A DNA stretch of 64,000 nucleotides, taken from Algoriella xinjiangensis (lineage in GTDB: Bacteria; Bacteroidota; Bacteroidia; Flavobacteriales; Weeksellaceae). The position numbers and the translations under genes were made by a program. Positions 27,166 to 36,772 of this stretch are shown piece after piece (the first letter of the stretch is position 1; each line of letters begins with the position of its first letter). The stretch spans positions 124,001-188,000 of the forward strand of contig NZ_FOUZ01000007.1 in assembly GCF_900115015.1 (NCBI RefSeq). The letters are read 5' to 3'. The notes beneath the pieces were generated by a model that worked only from the letters and a program-made list of their open reading frames with translations, was not told where the DNA came from and did no database searches.

Positions 27166-27241
27166 GTACGTAATTACTATTTTAATGATGTAAAGATAGA
27201 AAATGATTACTAAATTTAGCTCATTAATTACACTCATAATA

Positions 27242-27988
27242 ATGAAAATTCAAACCCTTAGCGATCTACATTTAGAATTTGGAAGCACTTCTCTTTCTTT
27301 CGAAAATGCAGATTTAATTATTTTAGCTGGTGATACTCATCTTGGTATCAAAGGAATTGAGTGGTGTAAAAAATATATACCAAATAAAAGAATTATTTAT
27401 TTACTTGGGAATCATGAATATTATAAAGGATCTTATCCTAAAACATTATTAAAAATAAAAGAAGCTGCATTAAATACAACTATTACTGTTTTAGAAAATG
27501 ATTTTATTGATATAGAAGGGATTCGTTTTCATGGGTGCACACTATGGACTGATTTTTCAATATTTGGAGATCCAATGAAATATGGAATGATTTGTCAAAG
27601 TCTAATGAATGATTACAAATACATTAAACGTGATCCTTCCTATTCAAAAATGAGAACTATTGATATTTATCGTATTCATAATAAATCTATTGCATGGCTT
27701 GAACAAAGCCTAAAAGCTTCAATTGGTTTAAAAAATATAGTTATTACACATCATGCACCGAGTATAAAATCAGTTCCAAAAGAGTATGTTTCTGATCCTG
27801 TTACATCCGCTTATGCTTCAAATTTGGAGGATTTTATTTTAGAACATCAACCTATGTATTGGATTCATGGGCATATTCATACTCCTTGTAGATATATGAT
27901 TGGTAAAACTGAAATTATTTGTAATCCTCATGGATATATTGATGAAAAAGATAATGGTTTTATAAAAGAATTGATAATAGAGTTATAA
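27242..27988 (+). CDS. Calcineurin-like metallophosphoesterase
   Basis: From the ATG at 27242 the protein is 248 aa and begins directly at the first metal motif, KIQTLSDLHLEF. The other motifs follow in order: LAGDTHLG (GD), LGNHEYY (GNHE), ITHHAPS (H) and WIHGHIHTP (GHxH). All metal ligands of a two-metal phosphoesterase are present. The substrate is unknown; proteins of this compact type act on nucleotides or phosphoproteins and occur as cargo in Bacteroidota islands. An upstream ATG at 27203 would only add a hydrophobic 13-residue tail. It is followed by the hipBA pair. Confidence 0.88.
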   Translation: MKIQTLSDLHLEFGSTSLSFENADLIILAGDTHLGIKGIEWCKKYIPNKRIIYLLGNHEYYKGSYPKTLLKIKEAALNTTITVLENDFIDIEGIRFHGCTLWTDFSIFGDPMKYGMICQSLMNDYKYIKRDPSYSKMRTIDIYRIHNKSIAWLEQSLKASIGLKNIVITHHAPSIKSVPKEYVSDPVTSAYASNLEDFILEHQPMYWIHGHIHTPCRYMIGKTEIICNPHGYIDEKDNGFIKELIIEL

Positions 27989-28077
27989 ACTGAAGTTTTT
28001 TATTTTATAACTAATGTTTATTAAAATATGCATATTGTTTATATTTTAGTATATTTGATTATTATAATATACATTTT

Positions 28078-28344
28078 ATGTTAGATTTTACTACAATTAA
28101 AGATGTAAAAAACACAATTGGTGAATGGTGTAAAAAAATGCGTAAAGCAGAACGTTTAACCCAACAAGAATTAGCTGATGAATTAGTTCTTTCTAGACTA
28201 ACGATTGCCAAACTTGAAAATGGAGATAATCCTACACTTGAAACCCTTTTAAAAGTGTTACAGTATTTTGACGAAATGAAATCGATCAATCAATTTGTTT
28301 CTGATAAAATTGAGATTTTAGAAAATAATCAATCCATGTATTAA
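28078..28344 (+). CDS. hipB: HipB-like antitoxin (XRE helix-turn-helix)
   Basis: The 88-aa protein has a Cro/C1-type HTH at about residues 20-75: RKAERLTQQELADELVLSRL followed by TIAKLENGDNPTLETLLKVL. It is the antitoxin and DNA-binding repressor of the HipBA module. It is encoded 2 bp upstream of the kinase gene, as usual. The promoter region is AT-rich with a TATATTTG element near 28050. Confidence 0.88.
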   Translation: MLDFTTIKDVKNTIGEWCKKMRKAERLTQQELADELVLSRLTIAKLENGDNPTLETLLKVLQYFDEMKSINQFVSDKIEILENNQSMY

Positions 28345-28346
28345 TA

Positions 28347-29609
28347 ATGGCAAAGAATCAAATCATTTCGGTAAATTTTCAAGGAATTGAAATTGGAAAA
28401 ATTGGATACGACGAAAACCAAAGAAAATCAACATTTCAATATAATCCTCAATTTTTAGAAAGCAATCAATTCAAGAAAATATTTCCATATGTTATTCGAA
28501 GAACTTCTAATGTACAGGTGTATTCAGAATTTGAAGGGGAAACTTTTCGTGGATTACCTCCTATGATTGCTGATTCGTTACCTGATTTTTTTGGAAATAT
28601 AGTTTTTAAAGAGTGGCTAGAAGCTACTCAAAAAGAAATGAATTCTATTTCTCCATTAGAACAATTAACATACGTAGGAAAAAGAGGAATGGGAGCTTTA
28701 GAGTTTTCTCCAGCCAAAGAAATTAAATCAAATCAGAGTATTGATGTAGAAGAAATAACGGAAGTGGTAAAGAAAGTACTTGATTTAAAAACTTCAATAG
28801 AAGAAAAAGGATTAAGCGATATAGCATTACTAAATATTTTCAAAATTGGAACTTCAGCTGGTGGTGCACGACCTAAAATTTTAGTTTCTGAAAACAAAAA
28901 TACAGGACATCTTATTCCTGGTGATTTAGAAACTTCGGATGATTACAATCATTATTTAATCAAACTTTCAGTAGATGAAGATCAAGGTTATTCGAAAGAA
29001 AAAATAGAATTTATTTATTATCAAATTGCGACTTCTATTGGAATTGAAATGATGCCTTCTAAATTGATTGATGATAAACATTTTGCAACATTACGTTTTG
29101 ATCGTCAAAATGGACGAAAACAACATATTTTAACAGCTTCTGGAATGACAGGTTGGGATTTTAAAAAGCCTGAAAACTCCTCTTATGAAAATCTTTTTAA
29201 ACTTGCATTTGATTTAAAACTTTCTCATAAAAATATTCAACAATTGTATAAAAGAATGGTTTTTAATCTTGTTTTCTCTAATATTGATGATCATTTAAAG
29301 AATTTTTCATTCGTTTATGATTTAGAAAAAGACCGTTGGAATTTATCTCCAGCTTATGATTTGACGTATCCTTTGGATGCTTTAAAGAATTATTTGAGAA
29401 TTTCTAGAGCAATGTCGATAAATGGAAAACGAAATGATATTAATCGAGAAGATTTAATGAAAATTGCAGATTTATTTACAATAAAAGATGCAAACAGAAT
29501 TATTGATGAAGTTGTAAACTCTACAAATCAATTTAGAATTCTTTGCCAAGAACAAAATATTCCAGATAAAGTGATTACAAAAATTGAGTCAGAGTTTTTG
29601 GAAGTTTAA
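28347..29609 (+). CDS. hipA: HipA-family serine/threonine kinase toxin
   Basis: The 420-aa full-length HipA has an N-terminal HipA_N subdomain (1-125), the flexible phosphate-binding loop GTSAGGARPK (168-177), catalytic segment FSNIDDHLKNFSF (310-322) and Mg-binding LSPAYDLTYP (333-342). HipA kinases phosphorylate targets such as glutamyl-tRNA synthetase and cause growth arrest or persistence; the target here is unknown. It is paired with a HipB antitoxin. Unlike the second Hip locus at 57.6 kb it is not split. The full set of catalytic residues suggests an active enzyme. Confidence 0.93.
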   Translation: MAKNQIISVNFQGIEIGKIGYDENQRKSTFQYNPQFLESNQFKKIFPYVIRRTSNVQVYSEFEGETFRGLPPMIADSLPDFFGNIVFKEWLEATQKEMNSISPLEQLTYVGKRGMGALEFSPAKEIKSNQSIDVEEITEVVKKVLDLKTSIEEKGLSDIALLNIFKIGTSAGGARPKILVSENKNTGHLIPGDLETSDDYNHYLIKLSVDEDQGYSKEKIEFIYYQIATSIGIEMMPSKLIDDKHFATLRFDRQNGRKQHILTASGMTGWDFKKPENSSYENLFKLAFDLKLSHKNIQQLYKRMVFNLVFSNIDDHLKNFSFVYDLEKDRWNLSPAYDLTYPLDALKNYLRISRAMSINGKRNDINREDLMKIADLFTIKDANRIIDEVVNSTNQFRILCQEQNIPDKVITKIESEFLEV

Positions 29610-29670
29610 TTAAAAATCGTGTAAAACCAAATACAATTCGTTAAAAAGGCACTACCAAATTATATCTATT

Positions 29671-30510
29671 CTAATCATATTGCCATATTTCAAACCAAGG
29701 TGTTATTTTAAAGTTCTTTTTATTAATTACATTACATATTTCATGTTTAATATTGTTCTCATTAGAATGTGTTATGATAGCTATCTCTTTTGAATTTTCT
29801 AAATAATTCAAATTACAATTCGTATCGTAACCAAATTTATTCATTCCTATAAAAAAATCAGGTGAAGAATCATCTATAAAATCATTATCTGAGTCATAAT
29901 TTTCATTTTTATTAATACTTAAATCCAATTCTATTAACATTGGTATTTTATCATTAAACTTCTTATACTTTTTTTTACTTTTAACTATTTTCCCAGTAAT
30001 TATTTCTTCTAGTACTTCAGTATAAATATTATTATTATCTTCTGAAATTATTAATTCATCATGCTGAAATTCTAAAGTATTATAATCTATTTCATTATGA
30101 AAATAAATATTTTTATTTTCTAAATAATTAAAATCATTAATATCACATGTGTCTGTTTCTAATAAAGTGTTCAATTTTCCATTAGATTCATTATTATTTT
30201 GAATTGAATCATTAGCATTTGAAGATTCAATTAATTTTTTAGTTCTAATTACTTTATTACTGAAATAAATAAAGTCTGTTTGAGAAGTTTCACTAATAGG
30301 ATAATAGCTTTCAGTTTTAATAACAGTTATTAATCTATCTTCTTCATCATAATAATATTTTTCGAAAATATTTTTCGAATCATTAAAATATGAGATAAGC
30401 TTATCATCTTCGTATGTTAATTTTATATTTTCCTCAATTAAATGAGGAAACAATTTATATGTTGGTATTACAAAATGTTGATGTCGATTAAAAAATATTT
30501 TTTTTTTCAT
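29671..30510 (-). CDS. Hypothetical protein, 279 aa
   Basis: This is an unrecognised, soluble, very acidic protein rich in Asn, Asp and Ile. It has a YD-repeat-like patch (KYYYDEEDRLITVIKTESYY, 51-70), a low-complexity central part (NANDSIQNNNESNGKLN) and an acidic stretch (DSDNDFIDDSSPDFF) before a C-terminal IWQYD. It has no signal peptide. It lies in opposite orientation between hipA and the ISP-like restriction gene, and is likely independent cargo. Confidence 0.55.
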   Translation of the reverse strand: MKKKIFFNRHQHFVIPTYKLFPHLIEENIKLTYEDDKLISYFNDSKNIFEKYYYDEEDRLITVIKTESYYPISETSQTDFIYFSNKVIRTKKLIESSNANDSIQNNNESNGKLNTLLETDTCDINDFNYLENKNIYFHNEIDYNTLEFQHDELIISEDNNNIYTEVLEEIITGKIVKSKKKYKKFNDKIPMLIELDLSINKNENYDSDNDFIDDSSPDFFIGMNKFGYDTNCNLNYLENSKEIAIITHSNENNIKHEICNVINKKNFKITPWFEIWQYD

Positions 30511-30648
30511 TTTATCAAAAACTAATATTAAAATATGATGTTTACAATTTTTCTAAATATAAAAAATTTCAACATCACTTTAACGCATTTTAATTCTTTT
30601 TAATTTAAACTAAAATATTGTAATTTTAGAAATCTATTAAAACTTAAA

Positions 30649-33600
30649 ATGACAACCCAACAATACTTAGAAAATTTAAACCGACTTTTTCAAACAGGAA
30701 ATGCTCGAGAACATTCATACAGAGGAGATTTACAAACATTACTAGGGACTATTTTACCTGATATTTTAGTTACAAATGAACCTGCAAGAGTTGAATGTGG
30801 TGCTCCTGACTACGTTTTAACAAAAGGAAAAGCAAATATACCTATTGGCTATATCGAAGCTAAGGATATTGGTGTAAAGCTAGATTCAAAAACATTAAAA
30901 GAACAATTCGATAGATACCGTAATGGATTATCTAATCTTATTATTACAGATTATTTACAGTTTGATTTTTACAGAGATGGCGAAAAAACGACAAGCATAA
31001 CAATTGCAGAAATTATTGATGGAAAAATAATTTCAAAACCTGAAAATTTTAATGTGTTTGAAAATCTAATTAAAGATTTTTCTCAAACCATTTCTCAAAC
31101 GATTAAAAATCCTCAACGTTTAGCCGAATTATTAGCTGGTAAAGCACGTTTAATGGCAGATGTGATTGAGAAATCATTAGATGTTGATGACGAGCAAAAT
31201 ATTGCATCTGAACTGAAAAATCAGATGAATACTTTCAAGAGAATGTTGATTCACGACATCAACAATAAGTCTTTTTCTGATATATACGCACAGACAATTG
31301 CTTACGGAATGTTTGCTGCTCGATATAATGATCTAACTTTAGAAACCTTTTCTCGAATAGAAGCGGCTAATCTTATTCCTAAATCAAATCCTTTTTTACG
31401 CAAACTATTTCAAGATATTGCAGGGTTTGATTTAGATGATCGTTTAATTTGGATTGTAGAAGAATTGGTTTCAATTTTCTTAGCAACTGATGTAGCTAAA
31501 ATCATGAAGAATTTTGGAAAATCTACAAAAATGGAAGATCCAATTATTCACTTCTACGAAACATTTTTATCAGAATATGATAGCAAATTGCGTAAAGCTC
31601 GTGGAGTTTGGTACACGCCACAACCAGTTGTTAATTTTATAGTACGCGCAGTAGATGATATTTTGAAAGATGAATTTGGTTTATCAAGAGGTTTAGCAGA
31701 TACTTCAAAAACAACTATAAAAGTAAATACTCAAAACCCTGACAAACGATCGGCAACAGGTTACAAACAAGAAGAACGAGAAGTGCATCGTGTACAAATT
31801 TTAGACCCTGCAACAGGTACAGGTACATTTTTAGCCGAAACGGTAAAACACATCCATTCCAAATTTAAAGGAATGGAAGGTATGTGGCCAAAATATGTAA
31901 AAGAAGATTTAATACCCCGTCTTAATGGATTCGAGTTATTAATGGCTTCTTATGCAATGGCACATCTTAAAATGGATATGCTATTACAAGAAACGGGTTA
32001 CAAAAGTACAGACGATCAACGTTTTCGTATTTTCTTAACCAATTCGTTAGAAGAAGCACATCCTGATTCAGGTACATTGTTTAGTTCTTGGCTTTCGGAC
32101 GAAAGCACACAAGCCAATGTTGTAAAAAGCGATACACCTGTTATGGTAGTGATTGGTAATCCGCCTTATAGTGGAGAATCTGTTAATAAAGGTGAATGGA
32201 TTATGAACCTGATGGAAGATTACAAAAAAGAACCTGGAGGAAAAGAAAAATTAAAAGAACGAAATCCCAAATGGATCAATGATGACTATGTGAAATTTAT
32301 TCGATTTGCGCAATACTTTATCAATAAAAATGGAAATGGTGTAATGGCTTTTATTAATCCTCATGGTTTCTTAGATAATCCTACCTTTAGAGGAATGAGA
32401 TGGAATTTATTAAATGAATTCGATAAAATATATACCATCGATTTACACGGAAATTCTAAAAAGAAAGAAACAACTCCTGATGGTTCTGTAGACCAAAACG
32501 TTTTTGATATTATGCAAGGAGTTTCTATTAATTTATTTGTAAAAACAGGTAATAAAAAAACTTCTGAATTAGGGAATGTTTTTCATTATGATTTATATGG
32601 TAAACGTGATTTAAAATATGATTTTTTAAATGATAATACTATTCATTCAATTGATTTTAATCTTTTAGAAAATATTGCACCTAATTATTTTATGGTGCAA
32701 AAAGATTTTGGCGCTCAAAGTATTTATGATAAAGGTTTTAAGATTAATGAATTATTTCCTTTAAATAACGTAGGTATGATTTCAGCAAGAGACTCATTTT
32801 CAATGCATAATTCAAAAAATAAATTAATTAATACAGTCGAAAAATTCTTAGCTATGGAAGATGAAGATGCAAGAATATTTTTTAATTTAGGTAAAGATGC
32901 AAGAGATTGGAAAGTCAGTTATGCAAAAAACGATTTGTCAAAAACATATCCTGAAAATGGTAGTTTTCAATTAATGTCATATAGACCTTTTGATACTAAA
33001 TGGACATTTTATAATGGTAATTCCAAAGGTTTTCATTGTTATCCTCGTCCTGAAATAAACAAACATTTTTTTAAAAATAATATTGGACTTGTTTTTAGGA
33101 GACAACAACCTGAATCTAAAGATTTATACATCTTCATTACCGATAAACCTTTAGTAGATGGTTATATAAGATCTGACAATAAAGGAGGTGAAAGCACTGC
33201 CCCTCTTTATCTTTATAACGACACTACTCAAACAAATTTAGAAGAAACAACAGAACGTACACCAAATCTAAACATGGAGATTGTAAATGAAATAGTAAAT
33301 AAATTAAGCTTAACATTTACAAATGAAAAAGAAACAGCAGAAGGTACTTTTGCACCAATAGATATTTTAGATTACATCTACGCTGTTTTACACTCGCCAA
33401 AATATAGAGAAACTTACAAAGAGTTCCTTAAAATCGATTTTCCTCGTGTACCTTACCCAACAGACCGAAAACAATTTTGGGAGCTTGTAGCGTTAGGAAA
33501 ACAGATTAGAGAGATACATTTATTAGAATCTCCGAAAGTAGAAGATTTTATTTCTTCATATCCTGTTAATGGAACTAATATCGTAGGGAAACCAAAATAT

Positions 33601-33825
33601 ACAGAAGGTAAAGTTTTTATCAATGATATACAGTATTTCGACAACGTTCCTGAAGTTGCTTGGAATTTCTATATCGGAGGATATCAACCTGCTCAAAAAT
33701 GGCTAAAAGATCGCAAAGACATAGAATTATCTTACGAAGATATTTTCCATTATAATAAAATCATCGTTGCGCTTACAGAAACAGATAGATTGATGAAAGA
33801 AATTGATAATGTTTTAGAAATTTAA
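30649..33825 (+). CDS. Type ISP-like restriction-modification protein (nuclease-methyltransferase)
   Basis: The 1058-aa single-chain enzyme has an N-terminal PD-(D/E)xK nuclease signature (GAPDYVLTKG ... GYIEAKD, Asp54 and Glu70-x-Lys72). An N6-adenine methyltransferase core follows: VWYTPQPVVNFIVRAVDDIL (~319-338), SAM-binding DPATGTGTFLAE (~385-396) and catalytic NPPY in VIGNPPYSG (~503-511). The C-terminal ~400 residues resemble the type ISP target-recognition region (MSYRPFDTKW, VFRRQQP, LYLYND, IDILDYIYAVLHSPKY, FPRVPYP). The DEAD helicase of classical ISP enzymes is missing. It is the first gene of a tight cluster with the ABC-3C genes, 3 bp upstream of the MBL gene. The enzyme class is firm; its integration with ABC-3C is inferred. 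Confidence 0.88.
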   Translation: MTTQQYLENLNRLFQTGNAREHSYRGDLQTLLGTILPDILVTNEPARVECGAPDYVLTKGKANIPIGYIEAKDIGVKLDSKTLKEQFDRYRNGLSNLIITDYLQFDFYRDGEKTTSITIAEIIDGKIISKPENFNVFENLIKDFSQTISQTIKNPQRLAELLAGKARLMADVIEKSLDVDDEQNIASELKNQMNTFKRMLIHDINNKSFSDIYAQTIAYGMFAARYNDLTLETFSRIEAANLIPKSNPFLRKLFQDIAGFDLDDRLIWIVEELVSIFLATDVAKIMKNFGKSTKMEDPIIHFYETFLSEYDSKLRKARGVWYTPQPVVNFIVRAVDDILKDEFGLSRGLADTSKTTIKVNTQNPDKRSATGYKQEEREVHRVQILDPATGTGTFLAETVKHIHSKFKGMEGMWPKYVKEDLIPRLNGFELLMASYAMAHLKMDMLLQETGYKSTDDQRFRIFLTNSLEEAHPDSGTLFSSWLSDESTQANVVKSDTPVMVVIGNPPYSGESVNKGEWIMNLMEDYKKEPGGKEKLKERNPKWINDDYVKFIRFAQYFINKNGNGVMAFINPHGFLDNPTFRGMRWNLLNEFDKIYTIDLHGNSKKKETTPDGSVDQNVFDIMQGVSINLFVKTGNKKTSELGNVFHYDLYGKRDLKYDFLNDNTIHSIDFNLLENIAPNYFMVQKDFGAQSIYDKGFKINELFPLNNVGMISARDSFSMHNSKNKLINTVEKFLAMEDEDARIFFNLGKDARDWKVSYAKNDLSKTYPENGSFQLMSYRPFDTKWTFYNGNSKGFHCYPRPEINKHFFKNNIGLVFRRQQPESKDLYIFITDKPLVDGYIRSDNKGGESTAPLYLYNDTTQTNLEETTERTPNLNMEIVNEIVNKLSLTFTNEKETAEGTFAPIDILDYIYAVLHSPKYRETYKEFLKIDFPRVPYPTDRKQFWELVALGKQIREIHLLESPKVEDFISSYPVNGTNIVGKPKYTEGKVFINDIQYFDNVPEVAWNFYIGGYQPAQKWLKDRKDIELSYEDIFHYNKIIVALTETDRLMKEIDNVLEI

Positions 33826-33828
33826 GTT

Positions 33829-34893
33829 ATGAAAATAAAATTTTTACAAGCAGGTAACGGAGACTCCTTTTTATTGTCATACAATGATGGCACTAAAAAC
33901 CGAAATATATTAATAGACGGTGGTATTACAGATACTTATTATTCACAAAATACAGGTAATGAAGGAGATCTTAAAACTGAGTTAGATACTATAAAAAATA
34001 ATGGTAAATCACTAGATCTTCTTATATTGACTCATATTGATAATGATCATATTTGTGGATTTTTAAAGTGGTTTGAAATAGATTCAGAAGCTCATAGTAA
34101 TATTAAAAATGTTTGGTTTAATTCGGGTAAGTTAATTGCGGAATATTTCAATGAGCAAGAAAATGACGATTTGAAAATAGGATTAAAGATATTTTCAGAT
34201 TCCCAAACAGGAGTTCATGAAGCAATAAAATTTGAGGATTATTTGATTGATAAGGAAATATGGGATAAGAAAATAATAATTCAGGGACAAGAGTATGAGG
34301 AATGTGGTATGAAAATTCAAATTCTTTCGCCCAACGAAACGCAATTGAAAAGACTTTTAAAGGAATATAAAGAAAAAACTGGTGATCCCGCATATACTGT
34401 TGGAAGGGGAAAAGATTGGAATAAAGATATCAAAGATTTTATTGAGGAAGAAAACAGACCCGATTTCAAATTTAATCAGGATAGTAGTGTCAAAAATGGA
34501 AGTTCTATCTCATTTATCCTGACTTTAAATGATAAGTTTTTTTTGTTTTTGGCTGATTCTCATCCCAAGGGTATAGTAACACAACTAAAAACACTCGGCT
34601 ATAGTAAAGAAAATCCTTTAGAAGTTGAAGTAATGAAGGTCTCCCATCATGGTAGTAAATCAAACACTAATAAGGAACTATTAGAAATTGTAAAAACAGA
34701 GAATTATATTATCAGTACAGATAGTTCTGGACATAATCATCCCAATAAAAGGACATTAGCTCGAATACTAAATGTAAACCCAAATGCAATTTTTCACTTT
34801 AACTATGAGCATGTTCGAAATGAAGTGTTTTCTGCACAAGACAGACAAGATTTTCAAATAAAAGCCCGTATAACTAAAGAACTAAATTTTTAA
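33829..34893 (+). CDS. MBL-fold hydrolase (ComEC-like) of the ABC-3C cluster
   Basis: The 354-aa metallo-beta-lactamase-fold protein has GNGDSFLLSY, metal motif THIDNDH (His69, Asp71, Asp73, His74), VSHHGSKSN (late metal/His motif) and SSGHNHPN near the C-terminus, as in the ComEC/Rec2-type hydrolases. Such domains cleave nucleic acids or phosphodiesters. It starts 3 bp after the ISP-like gene and ends 3 bp before the protease gene, so translation is probably coupled. In this context it would be an effector or processing component of an ABC three-component conflict system. Confidence 0.85.
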   Translation: MKIKFLQAGNGDSFLLSYNDGTKNRNILIDGGITDTYYSQNTGNEGDLKTELDTIKNNGKSLDLLILTHIDNDHICGFLKWFEIDSEAHSNIKNVWFNSGKLIAEYFNEQENDDLKIGLKIFSDSQTGVHEAIKFEDYLIDKEIWDKKIIIQGQEYEECGMKIQILSPNETQLKRLLKEYKEKTGDPAYTVGRGKDWNKDIKDFIEEENRPDFKFNQDSSVKNGSSISFILTLNDKFFLFLADSHPKGIVTQLKTLGYSKENPLEVEVMKVSHHGSKSNTNKELLEIVKTENYIISTDSSGHNHPNKRTLARILNVNPNAIFHFNYEHVRNEVFSAQDRQDFQIKARITKELNF

Positions 34894-34896
34894 GAA

Positions 34897-36255
34897 ATGA
34901 CATTAGATGAATTAAAACACTATACTGTTCGGGTAAATAATGGAAGTGGGTGTTTATTTCAACCGATATTAGATGAAAATAATTATACCTACATTTTGAC
35001 AGCCAAGCACCTATTCGAAGATGTAAAGCAAGATATAAATGGTAATAATATTCCACATGTAATTCAAGATGGAACAAATATTTCTATTGTTAGACAAGTG
35101 AATGTTGATGGTCAATGGCAAAAGATTTCAATCCCATTTACTCTAGTGAGAGGAAAAACGTACTTCCCTCATAAAGATGCTGATGCAGCGATATTAAAAA
35201 TAAATTATTTGTCTCCTCAATTTGATAGAATTGTTTCTATTGATGTTCCAAAAATAAATAATGGATTCTATCTAAATGGATTTCCAAATCAATTTGGAGG
35301 ACAAGTTGGTGAAGAGTATACGACATATAGTATTAGAGAGATTGAAGCTTCAGGTAATTATTCTCAAAATGCTCAACTTACAAATCAAGTATTAAATAAG
35401 GAGCAAATTGAAGGAATGTCTGGTGGTGGGATTACATCAGTCCAAGAAGATCATATTTCTATTATAGGAATTCAAAGTAGAGTAAAACATCCGAATTGGG
35501 CTAATGGAAAAATATGCTTTGTTCCTATGAAATATTTTGCTGAGATAATCAATTATGAAGAGTATACCGCGTTATTAACTAAACTGTATCCTCCACACGT
35601 TGGAAAGTTTGATTTCCTTAAAGATGACGCATTTACGTTAAAAGTTGATGCTTGGGATGAAAACATAATTTCCTCAACTAGAATACACTTAAGGAATAAA
35701 GCTTTGAGTGTAATTCAGTCAGATGTAACTCCTATTGGTATAAAAGAATTGTTCAAAAAGAGGTTACTGATAGATGAAACTGAAGATCATTGTTTAGATA
35801 CTAAAAATATATGGATAGCATGGCTGGAATTTCTCACAATAATGAATATAGTAAAGGAAGATAGTCTTAGCATACAACAATTAAGCGAAGTATTTGATAA
35901 CATTAGATTTAAGTATTTAGATACTAATGATTGGACAGATTTAATACCTAACAAACTATCCAAATCGGATTATTTAGGCTTACAAACAGACTCAACTATA
36001 ATTGTCAGTACTAGAATGCCACCAGAAAGACCATTTATAATTCCAAAAGGAAAAATAGTTGATATAGCTAGAGTATATGATAAAAGTGGTTTCAGGACAA
36101 ATAAAGGAATTGACCCCTTTACTTCCTTCAATTTTGTCCATTTAGACTATTTTAAAAAGAAATGCATAATAGATAAAATGGCAACATATCAAAATTTAAG
36201 TGAACAAGAGTTTTTAACGCTACTAAAAAAAGAATACAATGAGTTATTTAACTGA
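34897..36255 (+). CDS. Trypsin-like protease with ABC-3C C-terminal domain
   Basis: The 452-aa protein has an N-terminal chymotrypsin-fold serine protease. The catalytic triad can be placed as His38 (LTAKHLF), Asp94 or Asp96 (HKDADAAIL) and Ser175 (EGMSGGGIT). There is no signal peptide, so it acts in the cytoplasm. The remaining ~270 residues are helical and fit the position of the C-terminal domain that links effectors to the ABC-3C machinery. It overlaps the next gene by 17 bp. I infer an effector protease held inactive until the ABC ATPase senses invasion; the targets are unknown. Confidence 0.8.
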   Translation: MTLDELKHYTVRVNNGSGCLFQPILDENNYTYILTAKHLFEDVKQDINGNNIPHVIQDGTNISIVRQVNVDGQWQKISIPFTLVRGKTYFPHKDADAAILKINYLSPQFDRIVSIDVPKINNGFYLNGFPNQFGGQVGEEYTTYSIREIEASGNYSQNAQLTNQVLNKEQIEGMSGGGITSVQEDHISIIGIQSRVKHPNWANGKICFVPMKYFAEIINYEEYTALLTKLYPPHVGKFDFLKDDAFTLKVDAWDENIISSTRIHLRNKALSVIQSDVTPIGIKELFKKRLLIDETEDHCLDTKNIWIAWLEFLTIMNIVKEDSLSIQQLSEVFDNIRFKYLDTNDWTDLIPNKLSKSDYLGLQTDSTIIVSTRMPPERPFIIPKGKIVDIARVYDKSGFRTNKGIDPFTSFNFVHLDYFKKKCIIDKMATYQNLSEQEFLTLLKKEYNELFN

Positions 36256-36772
36256 AGAATTACAATCTGATATTAAGAATGAGTTCCCTGATATCATATT
36301 CGAATATAGTGAGATAAATTTTGGAGGAATCATTCCAACTTTCTTTATAAATATTAAAGACGAGAAAAATCTAACAAATAAATGGAAAGCTATTACCGAA
36401 TTTATTGCTGTACATTTTCAATCATTGCTCAGAAATGAATTTAGTATATGGAATATTTATCTATTCTTCATTTTGGAACAAGAAATAAAAGATGATCTAA
36501 AATATATTATTGAAAACGACACATTTTCAAGCAGAAAAATTATTATATATCCTAAACAAGAAGTAGAATCAATCATTCAAGAACACATAAAGAATGATGA
36601 TACAGAAATACATTCTATTATTGGTTTTGAAGAAACACCATTTCAACCAAATTCCAATGTTTGGAGTATATTGAATGAAATTAACTATAAAAAGAAAATT
36701 ACTGATGATATTAAGAATGGACTTGATGAAATTATTCGCGAATTAAAAAAAGTAGAGAATGATGAAGTTTAA
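36239..36772 (+). CDS. ABC-3C middle component
   Basis: The 177-aa protein has no catalytic motif. Its features are an N-terminal ELQSDIKNEFPDIIFEYSEI, a central WNIYLFFILEQEIKDDLKYI and a C-terminal helical charged tail (IKNGLDEIIRELKKVENDEV). Its size and its position between the effector gene (17-bp overlap) and the SMC-like ATPase gene (14-bp overlap) are those of the variable middle components of ABC three-component systems. These are thought to bridge effector and ATPase. The assignment rests mainly on context. Confidence 0.65.
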   Translation: MSYLTEELQSDIKNEFPDIIFEYSEINFGGIIPTFFINIKDEKNLTNKWKAITEFIAVHFQSLLRNEFSIWNIYLFFILEQEIKDDLKYIIENDTFSSRKIIIYPKQEVESIIQEHIKNDDTEIHSIIGFEETPFQPNSNVWSILNEINYKKKITDDIKNGLDEIIRELKKVENDEV

